Notes: generated by a model not told the origin, from the letters alone. Positions 39,269-50,832 are shown, numbered from the stretch's first letter. The stretch is 64,000 bases of DNA from Alphaproteobacteria bacterium (GCA_016869215.1 VGEP01000015.1:1-64000), one strand, 5' to 3'. Numbers and translations are program-made.

Positions 39269-40288
39269 GTGAGCGACGATTTCAAAGGACTCATTGCCAA
39301 GGTCGCGGCAGGCACAACATTGTCGCGCGAGGAATCCGCCCGCGCCTTCGACCGCATGATGTCAGGCGAAGCCACGCCCTCGCAGATGGGCGCGCTCTTG
39401 ATGGCGCTGAGGGTGCGCGGCGAGACCGTCGACGAGATCACCGGCGCGGTCACGACCATGCGCGCCAAGATGCAGAAGGTCGCCGCTCCCCCCGACGCCA
39501 TCGACGTGGTCGGCACCGGCGGCGACGCGTCCGGCTCCTACAACGTCTCGACCTGCGCCGCGCTGATCGTGGCCGGCGCGGGCGTCCCGGTCGCCAAGCA
39601 CGGCAACCGCGCGCTGTCGTCGCGCTCGGGCGCAGCCGATGTGCTCGGTGCGCTCGGCGTCAACATCGAGCTTCGCCCGGACGAGATCACGCGCTGCATC
39701 TACGAGGCCGGCATCGGTTTCATGTTCGCGCCCTCGCACCATCCCGCGACCAAGAACGTCGCGGCCACCCGCGTCGAGCTCGGCACGCGCACGATCTTCA
39801 ACCTGCTGGGTCCCCTGTCCAATCCGGCAAGCGTCAAGCGCCAGATGATCGGCGCGTTCTCGCGGCAGTGGATCGAGCCGATGGCGCAGGTGCTGAAGAA
39901 CCTCGGCTCGGAATGCGTCTGGGTGGCGCACGGCTCCGACGGCCTGGACGAAATCACCACCACGGGACCGACGCATGTGGCCGCGCTCGAAAACGGCCAG
40001 GTGCGGACCTTCGAGATCAATCCGGACGAGATCGGCGTCGAGCGCGCCAAGCCCGAGGCGCTGCGCGGCGGCGACGCCGAAACCAACGCCGCGGCGCTGA
40101 TGGGCGTGCTGAAAGGCGTCAAGGGACCGTTCCGCGACATCGCGATCCTCAATGCCGCCGCAGCCCTGATCGTCGCAGGCCGCGCCAAGAACCTGAAAGA
40201 GGGCGCTGCGCTTGCCGTCAAATCCATCGACTCCGGCGAGGCCGAAGGCCGGCTCGACCGGCTGATCGCGGTCTCGAACGCGCAATGA
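39269..40288 (+). CDS. trpD: Anthranilate phosphoribosyltransferase
   Basis: 339 residues from a GTG at 39269, preceded by GAGGAGG. Transfers a phosphoribosyl group to anthranilate. The PRPP-binding stretch [18 protein letters not shown] and [19 protein letters not shown] are diagnostic. The stop overlaps the trpC start by 4 bases (ATGA), indicating coupled translation. Confidence 0.98.
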   Translation: MSDDFKGLIAKVAAGTTLSREESARAFDRMMSGEATPSQMGALLMALRVRGETVDEITGAVTTMRAKMQKVAAPPDAIDVVGTGGDASGSYNVSTCAALIVAGAGVPVAKHGNRALSSRSGAADVLGALGVNIELRPDEITRCIYEAGIGFMFAPSHHPATKNVAATRVELGTRTIFNLLGPLSNPASVKRQMIGAFSRQWIEPMAQVLKNLGSECVWVAHGSDGLDEITTTGPTHVAALENGQVRTFEINPDEIGVERAKPEALRGGDAETNAAALMGVLKGVKGPFRDIAILNAAAALIVAGRAKNLKEGAALAVKSIDSGEAEGRLDRLIAVSNAQ

Positions 40289-41097
40289 CCGACATCCTCA
40301 AAATAATCGAGGCCTACAAGCGCGAGGAGATCGCCGCCGCCAAGCGCGCGCGCCCATTGTCCCAGGTCGAGGCCGAAGCCAGGGCCGCCGCCCCCCCGCG
40401 CGGCTTCCTGCGCGCGCTGGAGCGAAAGATTGCGTGCGGCGAGTACGCGCTGATTGCCGAGATCAAGAAGGCGAGTCCCTCGGCCGGGCTGATCCGAGAC
40501 GACTTCGATCCGCCGCAACTCGCGCGGGCCTACGAGGCCGGCGGCGCGGCCTGTTTGTCGGTGTTGACCGACGCGCCGTCGTTCCAGGGCCGGCCGGAGT
40601 TTCTCGCCGCCGCGCGCGCGGCGACCGCGTTGCCTGCGCTGCGCAAGGACTTCATGTACGAGCCATATCAGATCGCGGAATCGCGGGCGATGGGCGCGGA
40701 CTGCATTCTCATCATCCTCGCTTCGGTCGACGATGCCTGTGCGAGCGATCTGGAAGCTGCGGCCGTCGCTCACGGCATGGACGTACTGGTCGAGGTGCAC
40801 GACGAAGCCGAACTCGATCGTGCGCTGAAGCTGAAATCGCGGCTGATCGGCATCAACAACCGCGACCTGAAGGTGTTCAAGACTTCGCTTGCGGTGTCCG
40901 AGCGCCTGGCCCCGCGCGTGCCGGCCGGTAAGGTGATCGTCGGCGAGAGCGGCATCCACACACCGGCCGATCTTTCGCGGCTTGCCGCGGTCGGCATCAG
41001 GGCGTTCCTGGTCGGCGAGAGCCTGATGCGAAAGCCGGACGTCGCCGCCGCCACACGCGCGCTGCTCGCGCGCGAACGCGCCCACGCCGGGAGCTGA
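40285..41097 (+). CDS. trpC: Indole-3-glycerol phosphate synthase
   Basis: 270 residues from the ATG at 40285. A single-domain TIM barrel, not fused to TrpF. Signature [14 protein letters not shown] with the catalytic Lys, then [36 protein letters not shown] and [12 protein letters not shown]. Start overlaps the trpD stop; moaC begins 3 bases after its stop. trpF and the trpBA pair are not in the window. Confidence 0.98.
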   Translation: MTDILKIIEAYKREEIAAAKRARPLSQVEAEARAAAPPRGFLRALERKIACGEYALIAEIKKASPSAGLIRDDFDPPQLARAYEAGGAACLSVLTDAPSFQGRPEFLAAARAATALPALRKDFMYEPYQIAESRAMGADCILIILASVDDACASDLEAAAVAHGMDVLVEVHDEAELDRALKLKSRLIGINNRDLKVFKTSLAVSERLAPRVPAGKVIVGESGIHTPADLSRLAAVGIRAFLVGESLMRKPDVAAATRALLARERAHAGS

Positions 41098-41100
41098 ACC

Positions 41101-41622
41101 ATGGCCAAGGACGAGAAACCCGCGCTCTCGCACCTCGGCAAAGGCGGCGAGGCGCGGATGGTCGACGTGTCGGGCAAGGACGCGACCGAGCGCGTCGCGA
41201 TCGCCGCGGGCTGCGTCGTGATGAAGACCGAGACGCTCGACATCGTGCTCGCCGGTAACGCGATCAAGGGCGACGTGCTGGCCGCGGCCCGCATCGCCGG
41301 CATCATGGCAGCGAAACGCACCCACCAGCTTATTCCCCTTTGCCATCCCCTGCCGATCACCAAGGCCTCGGTCGACATCGAGCCCGACCACCGCCTGCCC
41401 GGTTTCGTCGTGCAGTCGACGGTGAAGGTCACCGGCCAGACCGGCGTCGAGATGGAGGCGCTGACGGCGGTGTCGGTCGCGTGCCTTACGATCTACGACA
41501 TGGTCAAGGCGGTCGAAAAAGGCATGCGGATCGAGAACATCCACCTGGTCGAAAAGCAGGGCGGCAAGTCCGGGCACTATCGCGCCGCGGACGAGCGTGC
41601 CAAGGACTCCGCCAAGGAATGA
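41101..41622 (+). CDS. moaC: Cyclic pyranopterin monophosphate synthase
   Basis: 173 residues. Acts after MoaA to make cyclic pyranopterin monophosphate for molybdenum cofactor. MoaC motifs: [35 protein letters not shown], and [11 protein letters not shown] at the C-terminus. Follows trpC by 3 bases and precedes moeA, a conserved rhizobial arrangement. Confidence 0.98.
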   Translation: MAKDEKPALSHLGKGGEARMVDVSGKDATERVAIAAGCVVMKTETLDIVLAGNAIKGDVLAAARIAGIMAAKRTHQLIPLCHPLPITKASVDIEPDHRLPGFVVQSTVKVTGQTGVEMEALTAVSVACLTIYDMVKAVEKGMRIENIHLVEKQGGKSGHYRAADERAKDSAKE

Positions 41623-41638
41623 ACGCGGGGAGTTGGCG

Positions 41639-42862
41639 TTGAGCAAGGCGTTGTTGTCGGTCGCCGATGCGCTCGCCCGTGTGCTCGACGGGGCGCAACC
41701 GCTGCCGTGCGAAGCGGTGCCGCTGACCGAAGCGGCGGGCCGCGTGCTGTGCCAGGACCTCGCGGCGCTGCGTACCCAGCCGCCCGCCGACATGTCGGCA
41801 ATGGACGGCTATGCCGTGCGAGCGGCCGATGTGGCGCAGGTTCCTGCAACGCTGAACGTAGCTGGCGAAGTCGCGGCCGGACGTCCCTTCGAGGGGACGG
41901 TCGGGCCCGGACAAGCCGCCCGCATCTTCACCGGCGGCGTGGTGCCGCCCGGCGCCGATACCATCGTCATTCAGGAAAACACGGAGAAGGACGGCGAGCG
42001 GGTGCTGGTCAAGCAACCCGAAAAACCGGGGCGCCATATCCGCCGGGCGGGCCTCGACTTCAAGGCCGGCCAGGTGCTGCTGCCGAAGGGCCGCCACCTG
42101 ACCGACCGCGACGTGATGCTGACCGCGGCCATGAATCATCCCTCGGTGCCGGTGCACCGGCGGCCGAAGATCGCGGTGCTCGCGACCGGCGACGAACTGC
42201 GCGCGCCGGGCTCCGCGCTCGGTCCGGGCGAGATCGTCTACTCCAACGGCTTCGCCCTGCTCGCGCTGGCGCGCGCCGAGGGCGCCGACGTCATCGATCT
42301 CGGCATCGTGCCCGACCGGGTCGAGGCCACGGTCGAGGCGATCCGGCGCGCGCGCGCGACCGGCGCCGACATTCTGGTGACGACCGGCGGGGCATCGGTC
42401 GGGGATTACGATCTGGTGCAGCGCGGGCTTTCGGCCGAGGGCCTCGCCCTGTCGTTCTGGCGGGTGGCGCTCAGACCGGGGCGGCCGATGATGAACGGAC
42501 GGCTCGGCGAGATGCATGTGCTCGGTCTGCCGGGCAACCCGGTGTCGGCCTATGTCTGCGCGCTATTGTTCCTGGTGCCGCTCATCCGGCGGCTCTGCGG
42601 GCGCGCCGACGAAGCGCCGGCCCCCGAATCGGCGGTGCTCGGCTGCGATCTTCCGAAAAATGACGAACGGGCCGACTACATGCGGGCCACGCTGACGCCC
42701 GGCCCCGACGGAATCCCGGTCGCGGTTCCGGTCAAAATCCAAGATTCGTCGATGATGGCCGCACTCGCAAAGGCCGATTGTCTCGTCGTTCGCGAGCCTT
42801 TTGCGCCTGCGGCCAAGGCCGGAGGCCGTTGTTCGATCCTTAGGCTTACGCGGCCGTTTTAG
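41639..42862 (+). CDS. moeA: Molybdopterin molybdotransferase
   Basis: 407 residues from a TTG at 41639, chosen because GGGGAG lies about 6 bases before it and [16 protein letters not shown] matches the usual MoeA beginning; a longer reading from 41597 would overlap moaC. Inserts molybdate into adenylated molybdopterin. Motifs: [35 protein letters not shown] and [12 protein letters not shown]. Third gene of the moaC-moeA-lexA tail of the trp run. Confidence 0.95.
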   Translation: MSKALLSVADALARVLDGAQPLPCEAVPLTEAAGRVLCQDLAALRTQPPADMSAMDGYAVRAADVAQVPATLNVAGEVAAGRPFEGTVGPGQAARIFTGGVVPPGADTIVIQENTEKDGERVLVKQPEKPGRHIRRAGLDFKAGQVLLPKGRHLTDRDVMLTAAMNHPSVPVHRRPKIAVLATGDELRAPGSALGPGEIVYSNGFALLALARAEGADVIDLGIVPDRVEATVEAIRRARATGADILVTTGGASVGDYDLVQRGLSAEGLALSFWRVALRPGRPMMNGRLGEMHVLGLPGNPVSAYVCALLFLVPLIRRLCGRADEAPAPESAVLGCDLPKNDERADYMRATLTPGPDGIPVAVPVKIQDSSMMAALAKADCLVVREPFAPAAKAGGRCSILRLTRPF

Positions 42863-42896
42863 CGGTCCTTCGACTTGTTCACGCCAAATTAAAGGG

Positions 42897-42923
42897 TTGC
42901 GGAACAAGGATAGAACATATAGT
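42897..42923 (+). promoter_or_regulatory. Candidate lexA promoter
   Basis: TTGCGG (42897-42902) and TATAGT (42918-42923) with a short 15-base spacer could be the -35 and -10 of lexA. The SOS box lies between them, where LexA binding would block RNA polymerase. Confidence 0.4.
42902..42916. promoter_or_regulatory. LexA operator (SOS box) upstream of lexA
   Basis: GAAC-AAGGATA-GAAC, a perfect direct repeat with 7-base spacing. Read on the minus strand it is GTTC-N7-GTTC, the alphaproteobacterial LexA consensus. It lies 68 bases before the lexA ATG, consistent with autorepression. Confidence 0.85.
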
Positions 42924-42927
42924 GTCC

Positions 42928-42942
42928 GTTCATGATTTGTTT
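42928..42942. promoter_or_regulatory. Possible second, imperfect LexA half-site pair
   Basis: GTTC-ATGATTT-GTTT, matching GTTC-N7-GTTC at 7 of 8 fixed positions, 11 bases downstream of the perfect box and in the opposite orientation. It lies in the presumed leader of lexA. Confidence 0.4.
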
Positions 42943-42984
42943 TCGAGCCCTGGTAGGTTCGAAAACCCGGAGGAAACCACGACG

Positions 42985-43677
42985 ATGCTGACCCGCAAGC
43001 AATTCGAGCTTCTGCGCTTCATCCACGAGCGTTTGAAGGAGTCCGGGGTTCCGCCCTCCTTCGACGAAATGAAGGACGCGCTCGACTTGCGCTCGAAATC
43101 CGGCATCCACCGGCTGATCACGGCGCTGGAGGAGCGCGGCTTCATCCGGCGGCTGCCGAACCGGGCGCGCGCCATCGAGGTGATCAAGCTGCCCGAACCG
43201 GTGGGCCAGGGCATGGGCCGGCGCGGTTTCACACCGAGCGTCATCGAAGGCAATCTCGGCCGCGGGCGTGCGTCCGCGGAGGACGATGGCGGGCGCCCGA
43301 TTGCGATACCGGTCATGGGCCGGATCGCGGCCGGCACGCCGATCGAAGCGATCCAGAACAAGAGCCATGTCATCAGCATGCCGCCCGACATGCTCGGCAC
43401 CGGCGATCATTTCGCGCTCGAAGTGCGCGGCGACTCGATGATCGAGGCCGGCATCCTCGAAGGCGACACGGTGCTGATCCGCAAGACCGAGGCCGCCGAC
43501 ACCGGCGACATCGTGGTGGCGCTGATCGACGACGAGGAGGCAACGCTGAAGCGTTTCCGCCGTCGTGGCGCCTCGATCGCGCTCGAACCCGCCAATGCGG
43601 CCTATGAGGTTCGGATCCTGCCCCCGACGCGCGTGCGCATCCAGGGCAAGATGGTGGGGTTGTTCCGGAAGTACTGA
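42985..43677 (+). CDS. lexA: LexA repressor
   Basis: 230 residues from the ATG at 42985, with GGAGGAAA about 7 bases upstream. Represses SOS genes and self-cleaves when RecA is activated. N-terminal winged helix ([17 protein letters not shown] to [13 protein letters not shown]); a linker; cleavage site Ala116-Gly117 in [10 protein letters not shown]; catalytic Ser151 in RGDSMIEAG and Lys189 in ATLKRFRR. An SOS box lies upstream. Convergent with comEC, 9 bases apart. Confidence 0.97.
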   Translation: MLTRKQFELLRFIHERLKESGVPPSFDEMKDALDLRSKSGIHRLITALEERGFIRRLPNRARAIEVIKLPEPVGQGMGRRGFTPSVIEGNLGRGRASAEDDGGRPIAIPVMGRIAAGTPIEAIQNKSHVISMPPDMLGTGDHFALEVRGDSMIEAGILEGDTVLIRKTEAADTGDIVVALIDDEEATLKRFRRRGASIALEPANAAYEVRILPPTRVRIQGKMVGLFRKY

Positions 43678-43686
43678 CGGCCGCGC

Positions 43687-45990
43687 TCAGTCGCCCGGCT
43701 CCAGGTCCTGGGTCCGCGGCGTTGCATCGCGCAGGATCGGGCGGCCCGCCGCCCGCGGCTGTTCCGCGACGACCGGCGCGGCCTTGGCCCAGGGCCGGTC
43801 CTGGCCGGCGGGGCGCGCCGCGAGCAGGCTCCAGCGATCGCCCTCGCGCATCAGTGCAACAGCGCCCTGCGCACGCGAGAGATTCCGATCCACCGCAACC
43901 GAAGCGCAGCCGGGCGGCGCTTCGCGCGCCGTTACGACAACGGCCGCGCGCCCGCAGTCCTCGCGCAACGCATCGGCCGACAGCGCGAGCGCCAGGACGC
44001 GCCCATTGGGCAGGCGCGCGGTGCAGCCGTCGGCGTCGCAGCGGAAGCCTTCGGCAAGCGCCGGATTGGCCGGCACTCGTGCATCGCCGTCGGCCGCGAG
44101 CCAATAGCGCACAGTGAAGGCATCGCTCCTTGTCTGCCGGATGGACAGTTGCCCGTTGGTCCCGCGTGCCGCGACGGTTTGGCCATCGGCCGAGATCAGA
44201 ACGTCCGGCTGCGGCGCCTGGATCGCCCAAAGGCTCGCAACAGCGATCACGGCCGCACCGCACCAGCGCAACGGCGTGCGCAGGAGACACAGCACCACGA
44301 TCCCGCCGGTGACGAGCAGCAGCGGGCCTACGCCGAATGACGGCATGCGCCCGACCGCGCCCGGAAGCTGCGCGACCCAGAGCGCCACCGCGATCATCCA
44401 GCCAATGCCCTCGCCCATCAGCCGCCACAGCAAGCCGTCGAAGCCGAAGGGAGCCGCAACCAGCGCAAGCAACCCAACCGGCATCACCCAGGCCGAAACG
44501 ATCGGCATGGCGATCAGGTTCGACAGCACGCCATAGGGCGCGATGCGATGGAAGTGATAGGCGGCGTAGGGCGTGGTCGCGAGGCCCGCCACGATCGAGG
44601 CCAGCACCAGCGCGGCGATCTCGCGCCCGCCCCACAGCGCCACGCGCGCGCCGAGCGACGTGTCGCGGCCGGACGCCTGCCAGCGCACGCTTCGTTCGTA
44701 GGCCGCGACCAGCGCCAGCGTCGCCGCAAACGACATCTGAAAGCTCGGATGCACCACAGCCTGCGGCGCATAGAGCAGAACTCCGAAGGCCGCGAGCGCG
44801 AGCGTGCGAAGCGTGATGGCGGGCCGGTCGGCCATGACGCCGACCAGCACGATGGCGGTCATGATGAAGGCGCGCTGCGTCGCGACTTCGGCACCGGACA
44901 GGAGCAGATAGAACGCCGCAGCCCCGAGCGCGATCGACGCCGCCCATTTCTTGATCGGGCGGCGGCTCGCAAACGACGGCACTAGCGCAAGCAGGGCGCG
45001 GACGAAGAAGAACACCACGCCGGCGACCACCGCCATGTGATAGCCGGAGATCGACAGCACATGGGCGAGGCTTGAGACATACATGGCCTCGTTGACCGGC
45101 GCCGAAATGGCGTCGCGTTTGCCGGTGATCAGCGCGGATGCAATCGCGCCTTTGTCGCCGGGCACGACAGCGCGGATGCGCGCGTCGATGTCGTCGCGAA
45201 GCCCCTGGATCGAGGCCGCGAATTGCAGCCGCAGACTCACGGGCTGCGGCGCCTCGGCGATCCGGATCGCGCCCAGCGCGAAGCCAGTGGCGCCGATGCC
45301 CTGGAAGTACAGATCGCGCGCGAAGTCGTAGCCGCCGGGCCGCAGCGGCGCGAGCGGCGGATTGAGCCGCGCGCGAAACGTCACATACGTGCCCACCGGA
45401 GGCGCGGTGCCCTTGCGAACCGAGATCCGGACCCGCGCCGGCTTCTGATCGAGCCGCGCGCCTTCGAGCTTCAATGCGCGAACCACGATGCGGTCGGAAC
45501 GCTCGCGCTCCTCGCGCGTTACGACAAAGCCCGATATCTCCACATTGCCCGCGGGCCGGGTCAGCACCGGATGCGCGATATAGGCGCTGCGCAGCGTCAC
45601 CGTGGCGAAGCCCATGGCCACGGCGGCGGCGGCGAGCGCCGTGGGAAAGCCCAGCGGCCTGCGCCGCGCCAGGAACGCCACGGTGATCGCGGCGAACGCC
45701 AAGGCTGAAGCCGCCCAGGCCTTCGGTTCGGTCTCGGCGGCGAAGTAGAGCGCAATGCCGAGCCCGAACGCCACGGGCAGCCACGGCATCAGACGGCCGG
45801 GCCGAACTTCCGCCTCCGCCCATTGTCGGGCGCGCTGCGCGACGGCGTATCCGGCGTCGGCGAACCCGCCGAGCGAAACTGGCGCGCGCCCGCTGCGCGG
45901 TTCTCCGCCGGGCGGCCAGGTCTCCGCGCGCCCTTCGGCACGTCCCTCCGCCGGGCCGCGCTTTCCGCCGCCCCTGCCCCAGTCGACCAT
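43687..45990 (-). CDS. comEC: ComEC/Rec2-like DNA uptake channel protein
   Basis: 767 residues from the ATG at 45990 (MVDWGRGGGKRG); a TTG two codons upstream is possible. A DUF4131-type N-terminal region with helices and a soluble beta domain (RVRISVRKGTAPPVG) is followed by the ComEC competence domain (ALITGKRDAIS, HVLSISGYHMAVVAG) with many helices. The C-terminal soluble part (VLISADGQTVAARG to the end) corresponds to the metallo-beta-lactamase region but lacks the HxHxDH zinc motif, as in other rhizobial ComEC proteins. Usual neighbour of lexA and gltX. Confidence 0.9.
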   Translation of the reverse strand: MVDWGRGGGKRGPAEGRAEGRAETWPPGGEPRSGRAPVSLGGFADAGYAVAQRARQWAEAEVRPGRLMPWLPVAFGLGIALYFAAETEPKAWAASALAFAAITVAFLARRRPLGFPTALAAAAVAMGFATVTLRSAYIAHPVLTRPAGNVEISGFVVTREERERSDRIVVRALKLEGARLDQKPARVRISVRKGTAPPVGTYVTFRARLNPPLAPLRPGGYDFARDLYFQGIGATGFALGAIRIAEAPQPVSLRLQFAASIQGLRDDIDARIRAVVPGDKGAIASALITGKRDAISAPVNEAMYVSSLAHVLSISGYHMAVVAGVVFFFVRALLALVPSFASRRPIKKWAASIALGAAAFYLLLSGAEVATQRAFIMTAIVLVGVMADRPAITLRTLALAAFGVLLYAPQAVVHPSFQMSFAATLALVAAYERSVRWQASGRDTSLGARVALWGGREIAALVLASIVAGLATTPYAAYHFHRIAPYGVLSNLIAMPIVSAWVMPVGLLALVAAPFGFDGLLWRLMGEGIGWMIAVALWVAQLPGAVGRMPSFGVGPLLLVTGGIVVLCLLRTPLRWCGAAVIAVASLWAIQAPQPDVLISADGQTVAARGTNGQLSIRQTRSDAFTVRYWLAADGDARVPANPALAEGFRCDADGCTARLPNGRVLALALSADALREDCGRAAVVVTAREAPPGCASVAVDRNLSRAQGAVALMREGDRWSLLAARPAGQDRPWAKAAPVVAEQPRAAGRPILRDATPRTQDLEPGD

Positions 45991-46022
45991 GCGCAACGCC
46001 CCCCGACGCGCGCGGCCGGCGA

Positions 46023-47726
46023 TCAGGCTTTGCCGCCGACCTCCTTGGCGAAGGTATCACGCAATCCGACGGTGCGGTTGAACACCGGGCGCTCGGGTGT
46101 GGAATCCGGATCGGCCACAAAATAGCCCAGCCGCTCGAACTGCACCGGCTCGGCGGAATTGCCGCCGACCAGCGCAGGTTCGAGCCAGGCGTCTTTCAGC
46201 ACTTCCAGCGACTGTGGATTGAGGTCCGAAGCGAAGCCCTCGCCGCCGGCTGGATCGGGCTTGTTGAACAGCGGATTGTAGAGCCGCACCTCGGCGGTCT
46301 TCGCGTGCGCGGCCGAGACCCAGTGGATCGTGGCCTTGACCTTGCGGCCGTCGGGCGCATTGCCGCCGCGGGTCGCCGGATCGTAGGTGCAGTGCAGTTC
46401 GACCACCTTGCCCTTGTCGTCCTTCACCACACTTTTGCAGGTGATGAAATAGGCGTAGCGCAGCCGCACCTCGGCGCCGGGCGACAGCCGGAAGAACTTC
46501 TTGGGCGGGTTCTCCATGAAGTCGTCGCGCTCGATATAGAGATCGCGGCCGAATTTAATCTTGCGCGAACCCGTGGACGGATCGTCCGGATGGTTGACCG
46601 CGTCGAGGTCCTCGTCATGGCCTTCCGGATAGTTCTCGATCACCACCTTGAGCGGGCGCAGCACCGCCATCCGGCGCTGCGCGGTCTTGTTGAGGTGCTC
46701 GCGGATCGAGAAGTCGAGCACGCCTGCATCGACCACGCTGTTGGCCTTGGCGACACCGATGCGTTTGACGAAGTCGCGGACCGCCTGCGGCGGCACGCCC
46801 CGCCGGCGCAGACCCGCAATCGTCGGCATGCGCGGGTCGTCCCAGCCGGCGACGTGACCGTCCTGCACCAGTTTGGTCAGCACCCGCTTCGACAGCACGG
46901 TGTAGGTGAGGTTCAGCCGCGCGAACTCGTACTGCCGCGGGCGCGAGGGCACCGGCAGGTGCTCCAGGAACCAGTCGTAGAGCGGCCGATGGTCCTCGAA
47001 CTCCAGCGTGCAGATCGAATGGGTGATGTGTTCGATCGCGTCCGACTGGCCGTGGGCGTAATCGTAGCTCGGATAGATTTTCCACTCCGTCCCCGTGCGC
47101 GGGTGTGCGGCGTGCAGGATGCGGTAGAGCACCGGATCGCGCAGGTTGATGTTGCCCGACGCCATGTCGATCTTGGCGCGCAGCACCCTCGCGCCGTTCG
47201 GGAACTCGCCCGCCCGCATGCGGCGGAACAGGTCGAGGTTTTCGTCCACGCTGCGGTCGCGGAACGGACTGTTTCTGCCGGGCTCGGTCAGCGTGCCGCG
47301 GTTGACCCGCATCTCCTCCTGGGACTGGTCGTCGACATAGGCGAGGCCGGCCCGGATCAGATGCTCGGCCCATTCGTAGAGCCGCTCGAAGTAATCGGAG
47401 GCGTGATAGAGGTGCCCGCCCCAATCGAAGCCAAGCCAGCGCACGTCGCGGGCGATGGCGTCGATGAACTCCTGCTCCTCCCTGGTCGGGTTGGTGTCGT
47501 CGAAACGCAGATGGCAGCGTCCGCCGAACTCCTCCGCCACCCCGAAATTCAGGCAGATCGACTTGGCGTGGCCTATGTGCAGGTAGCCGTTTGGCTCCGG
47601 CGGGAACCGGGTGACCACGGTCTTGTGCTGGCCGGACGTAAGGTCGGCCGCGACGATATCGCGGATGAAGTCGCGGCCCGCGGCCTCGCCCGCCGCCGCC
47701 TCCGCCTTGCTTTCGCCGACCGCCAT
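46023..47726 (-). CDS. glnS: Glutaminyl-tRNA synthetase
   Basis: 567 residues, the GlnRS length. Charges tRNA-Gln directly. HIGH motif at about 42-53 ([15 protein letters not shown]), with [16 protein letters not shown] typical of GlnRS rather than GltX; the KMSKS equivalent is in [13 protein letters not shown]. The C-terminal two-barrel anticodon domain begins near [20 protein letters not shown]. Divergent from gltX. Direct GlnRS charging occurs in only part of the alphaproteobacteria, others using GatCAB alone. Confidence 0.96.
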   Translation of the reverse strand: MAVGESKAEAAAGEAAGRDFIRDIVAADLTSGQHKTVVTRFPPEPNGYLHIGHAKSICLNFGVAEEFGGRCHLRFDDTNPTREEQEFIDAIARDVRWLGFDWGGHLYHASDYFERLYEWAEHLIRAGLAYVDDQSQEEMRVNRGTLTEPGRNSPFRDRSVDENLDLFRRMRAGEFPNGARVLRAKIDMASGNINLRDPVLYRILHAAHPRTGTEWKIYPSYDYAHGQSDAIEHITHSICTLEFEDHRPLYDWFLEHLPVPSRPRQYEFARLNLTYTVLSKRVLTKLVQDGHVAGWDDPRMPTIAGLRRRGVPPQAVRDFVKRIGVAKANSVVDAGVLDFSIREHLNKTAQRRMAVLRPLKVVIENYPEGHDEDLDAVNHPDDPSTGSRKIKFGRDLYIERDDFMENPPKKFFRLSPGAEVRLRYAYFITCKSVVKDDKGKVVELHCTYDPATRGGNAPDGRKVKATIHWVSAAHAKTAEVRLYNPLFNKPDPAGGEGFASDLNPQSLEVLKDAWLEPALVGGNSAEPVQFERLGYFVADPDSTPERPVFNRTVGLRDTFAKEVGGKA

Positions 47727-47842
47727 GCCCGCTCCTCGACCGAACCGCCAAGTGAGCCGGTCGGCGCCTATGTGGCAAATCCGGGCGCGCGCGCCAAGCC
47801 CGCCCTGGGACCGTTGCCTATTGGACCGCGGGAGACTTTCGC

Positions 47843-49321
47843 ATGACAGCGTTCCGCGCTATGAGCGCGTCCCATGACGCCCGCCACCCGGTCATGACCG
47901 ACCCCATCGTCACGCGCTTTGCACCGTCGCCCACCGGATTCCTTCACATCGGCGGGGCGCGGACCGCGCTGTTCAACTGGCTCTATGCGCGCGGCCGCGG
48001 CGGCAAGATGTTGCTGCGGATCGAGGATACCGACCGCGAACGGTCCACCAAGGCGGCGATCGACGCCATCCTCGACGGGCTCGACTGGCTTGGGCTGCAT
48101 TGGGACGGGGAGACCGTCTACCAGTTCTCGCGCGTGGCGCGGCACCGCGAGATTGCCGAGCGGATGCTCGCCGAAGGCAAGGCCTATCGCTGCTTCTGCA
48201 CGCCCGAGGAACTGGCGCAGATGCGCGAGAAGGCCAAGGCCGAGGGCAAGACGCGGCTCTATGACGGCCGCTGGCGGGACCGCGATCCGTCCGAGGCGCC
48301 GGCCGGGCAGCCTTACGCGATCCGGCTCAAGGCGCCGCTCTCCGGCGAAACGGTGGTCGAGGACCAGGTCCAGGGCCGCGTCACCTGGCAGAACGAGAAC
48401 CTGGACGATTTCGTGCTGCTGCGGTCCGACGGCACGCCCACCTACATGCTGGCCGTGGTGGTGGACGACCACGACATGGCCGTGACCCACATCATCCGCG
48501 GCGACGACCACCTGAACAACGGCGCGCGGCAAACCCAGATCTATCAGGCGCTGGGCTGGACGATCCCGGTCATGTCGCACATCCCGCTGATCCACGGGCC
48601 GGACGGATCGAAGCTCTCCAAACGCCACGGCGCGCTCGGCGTCGACGCCTACCGCGCCATGGGCTACCTGCCCGCCGCCATGCGCAACTATCTGGTCCGG
48701 CTCGGCTGGAGCCACGGCGACCAGGAGGTGTTCTCCACCGAGGAGATGATCGCAGCCTTCGACCTGCCGCAGATCGGGCGCTCGCCGGCCCGGTTCGACT
48801 TCGCCAAGCTGGAGAGCCTGAGCGGCCACTACATGCGAACGTCGCCGGACGCCGACCTGCTGGCGGCAATCGACGGGCTCCTGCCGCACCTGGCCAACGG
48901 CACCGACATTGCGGCCAAGCTGACGCCGCCAATCCGCAGCCAGATTCTGGCCGCCATGCCCGACCTCAAGGAGCGCGCCAAGACGCTAGTGGAGCTGATC
49001 GATGCCGCAAGCTTCATCTGGTCCGGCCGGCCGCTCGCGCTCGACGACAAGGCGACCGCCCTGCTGACGCCCGAGGCGCGTGGTTTGATCCGCGAGGTGA
49101 CGCAGGCGCTGGAGACGGTCGAACCGTGGACCCCGGCGGCAACGGAACAGGCCGTCCGGAGCTATGCCGAAACCAAGGGCACCAAACTTGGCACGGTGGC
49201 GCAACCGCTACGGGCGGCACTGACCGGCCGCGCCACATCGCCCGGAATCTTCAACGTGCTGACTGTCCTGGGCCGGCAGGAAAGCCTGGCACGGCTGCGC
49301 GATCAGGCATCCGCCTCCTAG
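47843..49321 (+). CDS. gltX: Glutamyl-tRNA synthetase
   Basis: 492 residues from the ATG at 47843, or 475 from the ATG at 47894 ([15 protein letters not shown]), which fits the family start better. Class I synthetase: HIGH motif in [25 protein letters not shown] in [14 protein letters not shown]. Charges tRNA-Glu. Encoded divergently from glnS and followed by gltA. Confidence 0.96.
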   Translation: MTAFRAMSASHDARHPVMTDPIVTRFAPSPTGFLHIGGARTALFNWLYARGRGGKMLLRIEDTDRERSTKAAIDAILDGLDWLGLHWDGETVYQFSRVARHREIAERMLAEGKAYRCFCTPEELAQMREKAKAEGKTRLYDGRWRDRDPSEAPAGQPYAIRLKAPLSGETVVEDQVQGRVTWQNENLDDFVLLRSDGTPTYMLAVVVDDHDMAVTHIIRGDDHLNNGARQTQIYQALGWTIPVMSHIPLIHGPDGSKLSKRHGALGVDAYRAMGYLPAAMRNYLVRLGWSHGDQEVFSTEEMIAAFDLPQIGRSPARFDFAKLESLSGHYMRTSPDADLLAAIDGLLPHLANGTDIAAKLTPPIRSQILAAMPDLKERAKTLVELIDAASFIWSGRPLALDDKATALLTPEARGLIREVTQALETVEPWTPAATEQAVRSYAETKGTKLGTVAQPLRAALTGRATSPGIFNVLTVLGRQESLARLRDQASAS

Positions 49322-49453
49322 GCGGGGGCGCACCTTGCAGCGCACAACTGAATGGGATACCCAAGATTGTCCGGCGTTTGCGCGGGTTGCCGCGCCCGCG
49401 GCGGGGTTTCCTAGCATTCCGGCCGAGGGGCTCGACTGCATCGAGGTGCCACT

Positions 49454-50764
49454 ATGGACGCAAAGACCGGCTCCAATCTGAAGACCGCGCAGCTCACCGT
49501 CGGCGACAAGAGCTGGTCGCTCCCGATCCACCAGGGCACCATCGGCCCGGATGTCATCGACGTCGGCAAGCTTTACGCCGAGACCGGGATGTTCACCTAC
49601 GACCCGGGCTTCACGTCGACGGCGGCCTGCGAGTCGAAGATTACCTACATCGACGGCGACGAAGGCATTCTGCTGTATCGCGGGGTGCCGATCGAGCAGC
49701 TCGCCGAGCACGGCGACTTCCTGGAGACCTGCTACCTCCTGCTCTACGGGGAACTGCCGACGCCGGCGCAGAAGACCGACTTCGACTACCGGGTCACGCG
49801 CCACACCATGGTGCACGAGCAGATGAGCCGGTTCTTCCAGGGCTTCCGGCGCGACGCGCACCCGATGGCGGTGATGACCGGATGCGTGGGCGCGCTGTCG
49901 GCGTTCTACCACGACTCCACCGACATTTCGGACCCGCACCAGCGCATGGTCGCGTCGATCCGCATGATCGCCAAGATGCCGACGCTGGCGGCCATGGCCT
50001 ACAAGTACAACATCGGCCAGCCGTTCGTTTATCCGAAGAACGATCTCGACTATGCGACCAACTTCCTGCGCATGTGCTTTGCTGTACCGTGCGAGGAGTA
50101 CAAGCCGAACCCGGTGCTGGCGCGCGCGATGGATCGCATCTTCATCCTGCACGCCGACCACGAGCAGAACGCATCGACCTCGACGGTGCGGCTCGCCGGT
50201 TCGACCGGCGCCAATCCGTTCGCCTGCATTGCGGCAGGCATCGCCGCGCTCTGGGGCCCCGCGCACGGCGGCGCCAACGAAGCCGCGCTGAAGATGCTGG
50301 CCGAGATCGGCACGCCCGAACGCATCCCCGAGTTCGTCAAGCGCGCCAAGGACAAGAATTCCGGTTTCCGCCTGATGGGCTTCGGCCACCGCGTCTACAA
50401 GAACTACGATCCGCGCGCCAAGATCATGCAGAAGACCGCGCACGAGGTCCTGAGCGAACTCGGTCACCGCGACGATCCGTTGCTGCAATGTGCGATCGAA
50501 CTCGAGCGCGTGGCGCTGTCGGACGAGTACTTCATCGAGAAGAAGCTCTATCCGAACGTCGACTTCTATTCGGGCATCACGCTCAAGGCGATGGGCATCC
50601 CGGTCAACATGTTCACGGTGCTGTTCGCGCTCGCGCGCACCGTGGGCTGGATCGCGCAGTGGAAAGAGATGATCGAGGATCCGAGCCAGCGCATCGGCCG
50701 GCCGCGGCAGCTCTTTTCGGGCGCGACGCGCCGCGACTACATTCCGATCTCGCGTCGCAAGTAA
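49454..50764 (+). CDS. gltA: Citrate synthase, type II
   Basis: 436 residues, the length of the hexameric NADH-sensitive type. Condenses oxaloacetate and acetyl-CoA, taking the product of the pdh complex encoded earlier in the window. Active-site segments: [32 protein letters not shown], and [13 protein letters not shown] with the catalytic His, plus the Asp in PNVDFYSG. Followed by a clear terminator and convergent with lpxB. Confidence 0.98.
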   Translation: MDAKTGSNLKTAQLTVGDKSWSLPIHQGTIGPDVIDVGKLYAETGMFTYDPGFTSTAACESKITYIDGDEGILLYRGVPIEQLAEHGDFLETCYLLLYGELPTPAQKTDFDYRVTRHTMVHEQMSRFFQGFRRDAHPMAVMTGCVGALSAFYHDSTDISDPHQRMVASIRMIAKMPTLAAMAYKYNIGQPFVYPKNDLDYATNFLRMCFAVPCEEYKPNPVLARAMDRIFILHADHEQNASTSTVRLAGSTGANPFACIAAGIAALWGPAHGGANEAALKMLAEIGTPERIPEFVKRAKDKNSGFRLMGFGHRVYKNYDPRAKIMQKTAHEVLSELGHRDDPLLQCAIELERVALSDEYFIEKKLYPNVDFYSGITLKAMGIPVNMFTVLFALARTVGWIAQWKEMIEDPSQRIGRPRQLFSGATRRDYIPISRRK

Positions 50765-50790
50765 CGCACCATCGCGTTTCGGTTTCCGCC

Positions 50791-50820
50791 GGGGCGCCCA
50801 TCGGCGCCCCGTTCGGTTTT
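50791..50820 (+). terminator. Rho-independent terminator after gltA
   Basis: GGGGCGCC (50791-50798) and GGCGCCCC (50803-50810) form a perfect 8-base stem with a CATC loop, followed by GTTCGGTTTT. It begins 27 bases after the gltA stop, between gltA and the convergent lpxB. Confidence 0.75.
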
Positions 50821-50832
50821 AAGGCGTCGGCG

